Notes under the pieces: generated by a model | What the model saw: the letters and a program-made list of their open reading frames with translations, nothing else | What the model was told of the DNA's origin: nothing | Database searches by the model: none | Part shown: positions 57,890-64,000 of the stretch, piece by piece | Numbering within the stretch: the stretch's first letter is position 1 | Layout of the letters: each line of letters opens with the position of its first letter | From: Dicyema japonicum | Lineage: Eukaryota > Dicyemida > Rhombozoa > Dicyemidae | Assembly (NCBI GenBank): GCA_011109175.1 | Contig: RDEW01000050.1 | Location: 26,694-90,693, forward strand | DNA length: 64,000 nucleotides | Direction: 5' to 3' | Program-made: the position numbers and the translations under genes

Positions 57890-58830
57890 AATGAGAATAC
57901 AAATCCTCACAATATTTCTGATAAAACCTAGGAACAGAGTTGTAAGAATTAAGAAGCAAATAGCTGTACATCATTCGAGGAAGGACTTTCGCAAGGACAA
58001 CTGTTGTTTTGAATTAAATCGAGGAAGATTTTATCCGAACCTATCAGCAAGCAACGAAGTAACGTTATATGGTTTCGATGATGAGGATTGTATGTCGTTC
58101 TGGGAAAAAGTGTGGTCTAAAAGAAAAAGGATGCACGTGCCATATGACAGTGTGGGTAAAGTAAATACTGGTATTGAAGGCATGTTGTCAGAGTTCACAA
58201 ATGAGTTTATCCTGGATGTTATTAAATGGCTCCCTGATTGGAAGGCGTGTGGATGCGGCTCATATAACTTCTTTATTAAGAAAATGGAATCTTTACATGG
58301 CTTTTTATGTACTGAGATTAACCGAATTATTAATGGGGAATATATGCCTGAAAGTTGGTTTATACTGGAATAACCTATTTAATTCCTAAAAAGGATGATT
58401 GTGAGACTCCTAATGACTTACGTCCTATCACGTGTATGCCAACTTTATTTAAACTTATTATCAAATGTGTTAACTCTCAGATTTTGTGGATTCGTTTGGG
58501 CTATTATCTGACAATCAGCTGGGAACGAGGAAACATTGTCAGGCTAAGGAACAGGCCCTTATTAATCAATGCTTAAATAAGGAGTATGGAAACGCCCTTT
58601 ATTCTGCTTGGGTGGATGTGAAGAAGGCCTTTGATTCTGTTGACCATGAATTTTTATTTCATATATTGGACTGTTCAGGAATACCCCGTTGGATTGTTAA
58701 CTTTGTAAAGACCATAGTCAAAGTGGACTGTAAATCTCCACTTAGATGGAAGAAGAATTGGTTCTGTAAAACTGGGACGTGGAATTCTGATTTATTGTTT
58801 TTAAATGAATTAAATTTAAATTAGAAAATA
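57890..58830 (+). mobile_element. LINE family F, 3'-truncated RT fragment
   Basis: The linker/fingers frame 57,891-58,373 includes WLPDWKACGCGSYNFFIKKM and INGEYMPESW. A frame slip follows, then GITYLIPKKDDCETPNDLRP, ITCMPTLFKLI, DNQLGTRKHCQAKEQALI and AWVDVKKAFDSVDHEFLFHI (motif A). The sequence stops before motifs B and C, near 58,820. TYLIPK, RPITCMPT and DVKKAFDSV.H mark a lineage distinct from families A, B, D and E. Confidence 0.8.
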
Positions 58831-58984
58831 TGATTAGTGGTAGAATTAGTGTTATCAATTTGCTTTGGCCATACTAAACCCTCCCCAACAAACTTAGGTT
58901 TATCATTAATTATGGGAATAATATTATTTTTATTACTTATTCTAGCAATCATAATTTCTGTTTCCCTACAAAATAAGTCAATAT

Positions 58985-61779
58985 TTACTTTTCTTGTTGT
59001 TCCTTTTTCTTTTGAGAGTAATACTTTTTCTTAATACTTTGCAACTCCATTCCCAACTTGTCAATGTCATGTTTGTACTCTTGACACTGAGACTCGTACA
59101 TATTTAATTCACTCGTTAATGACTAAATCATCAATATTCAACCACTTTAAGCTGACGACTCTTCTCTTTCAATGATCTCTGATATAATTGAACTTGTTCT
59201 ACCATTTCAGGACCAGGTTGTCTGGCCAATATTCGTTTAAGTTCCATGTATAACTTTTCCTTTTCTTGAATTTGCAACTCTTTCGCCACGACCTCTTCAG
59301 TTTTCTTTATAAGTCTCACTTGTAAGGCCTGAATTTTCTTTATCATTTCAAATGCTGATGGATCACTTCCCTGATAAATTACACAATAAATAGTACCTCA
59401 AGTTTACGCCATCTGTGAACATTCAAAGGTTTGTCCAACTCCTCTTCCAAAGCTCTTACCCTGTTTTTTTCCATTACCAATTGTTTTTGTAAGACAAAGA
59501 CTTCGTTTCTGATTTCGTCGTAGTTGGAAAGTGTCTTTTTAAGAGCCATCTGTTCTCCCCTCAGTCTCAAAATTTCTAATTTGAGAACTCTGATGTCCTC
59601 CACTCTATGTGAATATTGGACCTCTCCCTTTTGAAGGGTTGAAGATTGAATTTTTATTTTCTCGTAAAGCAAAGCTAGTTCATCATTTCTTCTGACCAAT
59701 TGTGATCCCAAAATATCCCTTTCTGAGATGACCTGATCCAACTCCTTTTTCTGTCTCAAATATTCATTATCAGCCTCCTGAATTATTTTCTGTAACCTTG
59801 ATTCTTCAATTTCCTGTTCCTCAATAATAACTTTGTTTTCGGCCAACATTTGCTTCAACTTTTGAAGTTGAATTTTCAGAGATTCCTTTTCCTTTTCGAT
59901 CCTCACAAAATTAGTATGTTCTGCTATGAGAGATTGTTCTTTAAATGTTATCATCTCCTTTAGCTGATCTATCTGGTGGTTCATGATTTTCAGTTTCCTC
60001 TTCATTTCTGAGATTTCATCCTAACATTAGTTTCAAGTAAACCTGAGATTCTATCAAATTTTTACTGTAGAGGTTCCTATCACTCCGAACTGCCTCATAC
60101 AAATTCTTCTGTTGCTTCAATTTGACCTCCCCTTCCGCAATCATCTTCTTGTAGTCAAATATCTGCATTTCCATCATTTTTATTTCTTCCATTTGATTTA
60201 ACACCTAAATTACAGATTCTGCAAACTTTCTGAGTCAGATCAGATGCCTCGTTTATGTAACGATCTCTTTCTTTTTCCAACTGAAATATTATTTTTCGTT
60301 GCTTGCTCGCTTCTTCTTTGTAAACTTCGACTTCTTGCTCAAGACCTCTCTTTCGTTTGTCATGGATTTGCACTAGGGAGGCATATTTGTCCACAGAATT
60401 TGTGACTTTGGTTAAATTCATAATTTAATCAATTTAATACTTTTTTTAGGACTTCACGTTCCTTTGTTATGTCGTCAATGAACTTCTTTTCTGACTCAAT
60501 CTTTCGTTTATGATCAATGATTTCTGATAAATTCTAATAAATTACCCTTCTCTAAGGTTGCTATCTGATTTTTGAGTGGGTTTTTACTCGCCTCGAGTTC
60601 TTCCTTCTCTTTTTCAGCCTGTTGGAGTTTTCTTGTGATGTTATCTCGATTCTTTCTAATTTTGTTGAATTCCATCTTCAGAGATGCAACTTCGTCGTTT
60701 AGTTGCTATAAATAATTAAATTATTTACTTTTAGTGACGTATTCTTATAACTATTTTCTGCTGATATTTTGTCCAACATTACCATTTGAGCTTCAGATTC
60801 CTGCTGTAGCTTTTTATAACGAGTTTGTAGGATCTCCGAATCATTCTTTAATTGATCATATGTTTGCTAAATTATATATTCACAATTACTTTTTGTTCAT
60901 TTATTAATGATTCTTTATTTTTCATTTCAATCTTAAATTTGTTAATCTGCACTTTTAACTCTTCCGTTTCTCTCTCCTTTTCCGCAATATTCTCTATTTT
61001 TTCATGCAATACTCTATCTGCCTTGTCTTTTTTTCTCTTTTCGTTTTGTAATTGTGTTTCGTTATCTCTTAAATCTGATTTCAACTAAAATATTATTTTA
61101 TATTTCAAACGTTGCTTATTTCTTCTTGAATCTCCGATAGCTTATTTTCAAGTGATTCGTTTGTCATTTTGACTTTATCACTGTTTTTCCGCAATTCCGT
61201 GATTGTCGTTAACAGTCCATCTCTTTCGTTAATCAACTCTGTTTTGGCATTGATCAATTCAGTGACACTATTTTTGATATTTTAATAAAACTTGACTTTT
61301 TGTCCAACTGCCATTCCAGAATCCTCAATCTGTTTACTCAAATCAGTTATTTCATCCTCCAAATTTTTGATTGAAATTCGGCTATCGATTTCTCGTTGCT
61401 GAGCAGCATCAACAATTTTCCACGCTTTTTCAATTTCCTTACATTATTTTCATAATTACAGATTTGAGTGCTGAAATTGTGTCTTGATCGTCTTTAGAAA
61501 TTCTCATAGCATCTGCAACCTTGGTTGTGTTTCCGATCAGTTCGGCATTCAATTCTCTGCATTTCTGCATCAATCGGATTTCATTTTCGTGAGAATTTAT
61601 CAAAGTTGTGTGCAATTTTTCATATTCAACACGAAATTTGTCAAGTGAAGGGTCACCAAATAATTCTTTTAATACCTAATTTTACTATAATTTGTTACTT
61701 CTTGGAAATCATGTTCCAATTCAGTAAAGGCAGCTTCGTTCATACATAAATGATCTTTCTCCAATTCATCCTCCCCCAT
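58985..61779 (-). CDS. CFAP58: Cilia- and flagella-associated protein 58
   Basis: Coiled-coil axonemal protein of motile cilia and flagella. Starts at 61,779 (MGEDELEKDHLCMNEAAF), then after a 23-nt intron VLKELFGDPSLDKFRVEYEK and LMQKCRELNAELIGNT. Later blocks are strongly conserved: KQRKIIFQLEKERDRYINEA, LKQQKNLYEAVRSDRNLYSK, RQKKELDQVISERDILGSQL, VRRNDELALLYEKIKIQ, KPLNVHRWRKLE, KRILARQPGPEMVEQVQLY. A 20-nt intron near 59,127 is followed by LTSELNMYESQCQEYKHD and a stop at 58,985-58,987. The protein is coiled coil throughout and of about normal family length. All introns I could place are about 20-25 nt. It points to a ciliated animal. A partial copy of an inner exon lies at 63,310-63,457 on the other strand. 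Confidence 0.95.
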
Positions 61780-61864
61780 TTAAAGTGATTTACTTGTTTC
61801 TATGAAAACATTTTTTCAATTATTTAATTTATTATTTTTATAATTATATTATACAAATTGAACT

Positions 61865-61990
61865 AAATGAAGTGTTGGAAGATGGTTAGGAAAAACCTCT
61901 CGATCCTGTAGGCGTACCGGGATCACTTAATTAGTTGGTTTACTCCATTCTTGGTGTTCCCTTTTCGGGGTTATAAATAAATAAATTTGG
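61865..61990 (+). mobile_element. Short element with LINE-type 3' tail (second copy)
   Basis: Shares aaacctctcgatcctg...gtaccgggatcac, then ttaattagttggttt and ttggtgttcccttttcgg, with 31,085-31,180. It ends ataaataaattt. There is no coding sequence. Confidence 0.55.
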
Positions 61991-62159
61991 TCGGCACAAG
62001 CAGATGTTCTTCCTTTGGTTCCTTCCTTGGATTAATTAGTTATTACTGTTTGTGCTGGGCTTACAAAAGTCTGGGGTTAATAATAATAACTTAAAGACAT
62101 CATCTATATTTAAATGTCACATGCCATTACGGTTACAATAAAAAAGGTACGGTACTTAT

Positions 62160-63140
62160 ATTTAATTATTATTTGGTAAAGAAAGAGAGTAAATGGTCAT
62201 ATATAGGCTGCCCTGACTGCGTAGCTATTCCTCTTCTGGATGGCGAACTAGATTCCTTCAAATAACCAGCAGCGCTCACGAGGGTCTCCTGTTCGTGTAG
62301 CGATCCGATCTCCTAGACAACTCAAGAATTCCAACGTTGTAGGCGAAAGGGACCCAGCCGTCTCAACGTCGAGTGAGACAAACAAAAAATCCTTTGTTAG
62401 GACCGCATACTTTTACCGTTTCAACTTATCGACATTCTCAGCGGCAGACCAGGCACCAAAAGCACTCTGGAGTAGGTTGCATAAGGCGACCTTGTCGGTG
62501 CAGGTGACGTCCCAGACAAGAGGTTTACCGACTTCAAAAGGAAAGATTGTCATACCATCTGGTCGTTTCCCGTCCAGCCTGCAAAGACCGACCGTGGTGT
62601 CCAATTTTCTCTTAACGACTTCGTTCAAGGCCATGTGTCTGGAAATCTGCCTGCACTCTTCCTGCAGGAGAGAGGGTGTAATCCAAAACAGTCGATCTGG
62701 TCTCCGCATCTGCACGGATGTAAAACACAGACTTTTAATCCCAGTCGTACGGACGCATTCATTATCCAGGAAGGTACCTAAAACTCCATTGGGAACGGCG
62801 TTGAGCCAGGTACCGTTCTCGGAAGACTCTCCCGACAACAAACAGGCACGGCGTAGTTGTCTAGATGACACTAGCAAATCTTAGAAAATAATTCCTGCAT
62901 CGTACAGGCTCGCTGAGAGAACGAAGAAGGCAGGGATAGCTGATAAGCACTGCTCTATGCCTCACGAGCATTGCCGGCGTCCTTATCAACAGAGAATACA
63001 GGGAGGGAGTGTAGAATCCTATTGACAAGGATGTTGCAGGCCATTAGCGACGATATATATGCAGGGAGAGAAAGGTATATTAGTTTACGAATTCCAAGCC
63101 ATCCGAGTCTCACTGGCATCATATTAGCTATAATTCGATG
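62160..63140 (-). mobile_element. LINE family A, C-terminal copy, minus strand
   Basis: Minus strand from 63,130: MPVRLGWLGIRKLIYLSLPA, VNRILHSLPVFSVDKDAGNA, NGTWLNAVPNGVLGTFLDNE, then a decayed zinc block, RHMALNEVVKRKL, KRPDGMTIFPFEVGKPLVWD and VTCTDKVALCNLLQSAFGAW. After the stop at 62,413 another frame gives KYAVLTKDFLFVSLDVETAG and CLGDRIATRTGDPRE, the true C-terminal end. It is close to the copy at 38,713-39,450. A frame slip at the zinc block and a stop in NAREA show it is inactive. Confidence 0.85.
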
Positions 63141-63309
63141 CTAGACTCCGTACACTAATGAGGACTTAACCGTCCCTTAATGCTCTGTTTACTTGTCTCA
63201 AATCACCATTAAGGAATACGGGAAGTGTTATACACGGACAACCTCTGAACTTTTCCCAGATGTTTACAAATAATTCTTCCATTTAAAATATTTGCTGTCT
63301 TATCTCTCT

Positions 63310-63457
63310 CCATTCATAGAATGTGATCAAACAGTTTCTAGCACATAGATATTTGTATGAAGAAAAAAAGAATATTGCCGAAAATGAGAAAGAAACGCAA
63401 GAATTAAAAGTCCAAATTAACAATTTTTAGAGTAAAATAAAAAAATATATCAAAACT
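63310..63457 (+). pseudogene. CFAP58 exon fragment
   Basis: The plus-strand frame EEKKNIAENEKETQELKVQI followed by NNF resembles EKIENIAEKERETEELKVQI followed by NKF in the CFAP58 exon at 60,872-61,084 (minus). It is inverted relative to the gene, about 1.5 kb beyond its start, and ends with a stop after NNF. No other CFAP58 exon accompanies it. Confidence 0.65.
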
Positions 63458-64000
63458 TAATCTATTTTTAATGAATTTTTATAATTTAACTCATACACGT
63501 TTTATTTAACAATAAAATATTATTTATTAACAATAACGGGGAAGAGTGGATGCTGACATTACGGAGTAAGCGTTTCCGGGACAACTGCAATCCTAATAAA
63601 AAATGAAAATTCCAGGAAAATGGCATTTTATGGCAAAAATTACCCTAATCATAATTTCAACATTGAACGTGTGATAAACAATTCATAATGACAAAAGTGT
63701 TAAACTAAAAATATCTTTCAATTAAGTATGGGTCCTATCAAAGTCGACGACTCATTTCCCTTCATGATTTGTAAGGATGTTCGCTCAATAAGCTTTCTCA
63801 TTTATCCTTTTTTCTCTTCCATAATAAGCGAACAAACGTAGATTATCCACTAAAATGAGTTACAACTTTTATATTAAAAATTGAATTTATGAAAAACATG
63901 GCTTTTGAATTTAGGTTTTGTTATTATAATGGTTTTTTGTCATTTTAGTGGTTTTTTCAAAACAATGAAAGCAAAAAATATGAAGCATTGCACTATCGAT
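63458..64000. other. AT-rich end of window without supported genes
   Basis: No frame or element recognised in the last 540 bases. Confidence 0.5.

Noticed and set aside
58837-58985. A short frame with one hydrophobic segment (TKPSPTNLGLSLIMGIILFL), considered as a nuclear copy of a mitochondrial NADH dehydrogenase subunit.
   Set aside because: The similarity is only compositional, the stretch is under 50 residues, and it runs into the 3' end of CFAP58.
1-64000. CRISPR arrays, operons or prokaryotic gene clusters.
   Set aside because: No regularly spaced repeats. Genes have spliceosomal introns and eukaryotic domains. The direct repeats seen are two-copy tandem duplications.

Overview
The window is AT-rich nuclear DNA of a small animal. 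Host genes read in the standard code and are cut by extraordinarily short spliceosomal introns. Those I could place by restoring a conserved reading frame run from 18 to about 28 nt and cluster at 21-24 nt, with GT...AG ends. Animal-type genes (CFAP58, RPTOR, ZPR1, RNASEH2B, a calbindin-like protein, ZYG11/ZER1-like proteins) together with such introns point to a dicyemid mesozoan or a similarly reduced animal parasite. That identification is inference; the introns and the gene families are visible in the sequence.

Layout. 1-9.4 kb: LINE fragments, a tandem repeat, a ZYG11-like LRR/ARM gene and a decayed integrase gene. 9.7-18.3 kb: a nearly complete LINE (family D), a single-pass membrane-protein gene, a second ZYG11-like gene with locally duplicated exons, and a truncated LINE (E). 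18.9-35 kb: a repeat-dominated tract with a tRNA-derived SINE, LINE families B, D and an RTE-like LINE on both strands, a hAT-like fragment, and a MULE-like element with clear terminal inverted repeats and target-site duplication. 35.3-63.5 kb: the gene-dense part, with RNASEH2B, RPTOR, ZPR1, a calbindin-like EF-hand gene, a divergent KIAA2012-like coiled-coil gene and CFAP58, separated by LINE-A, LINE-B, Merlin and hAT remnants.

Functions. RPTOR is the scaffold of TOR complex 1. ZPR1 and RNASEH2B are nuclear housekeeping factors. CFAP58 (and possibly the KIAA2012-like protein) belongs to motile cilia, as expected of a ciliated animal. The genes do not form an operon and share no visible pathway. 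Almost all remaining sequence is mobile-element debris. LINE family A carries an N-terminal PHD-like finger and a C-terminal restriction-like endonuclease; families B, D and the RTE-like copies carry apurinic-type (EEP) endonucleases.

Assembly. Single N bases and one 81-N gap repeatedly sit between two direct copies of the same sequence, so several local duplications may be assembly artefacts.
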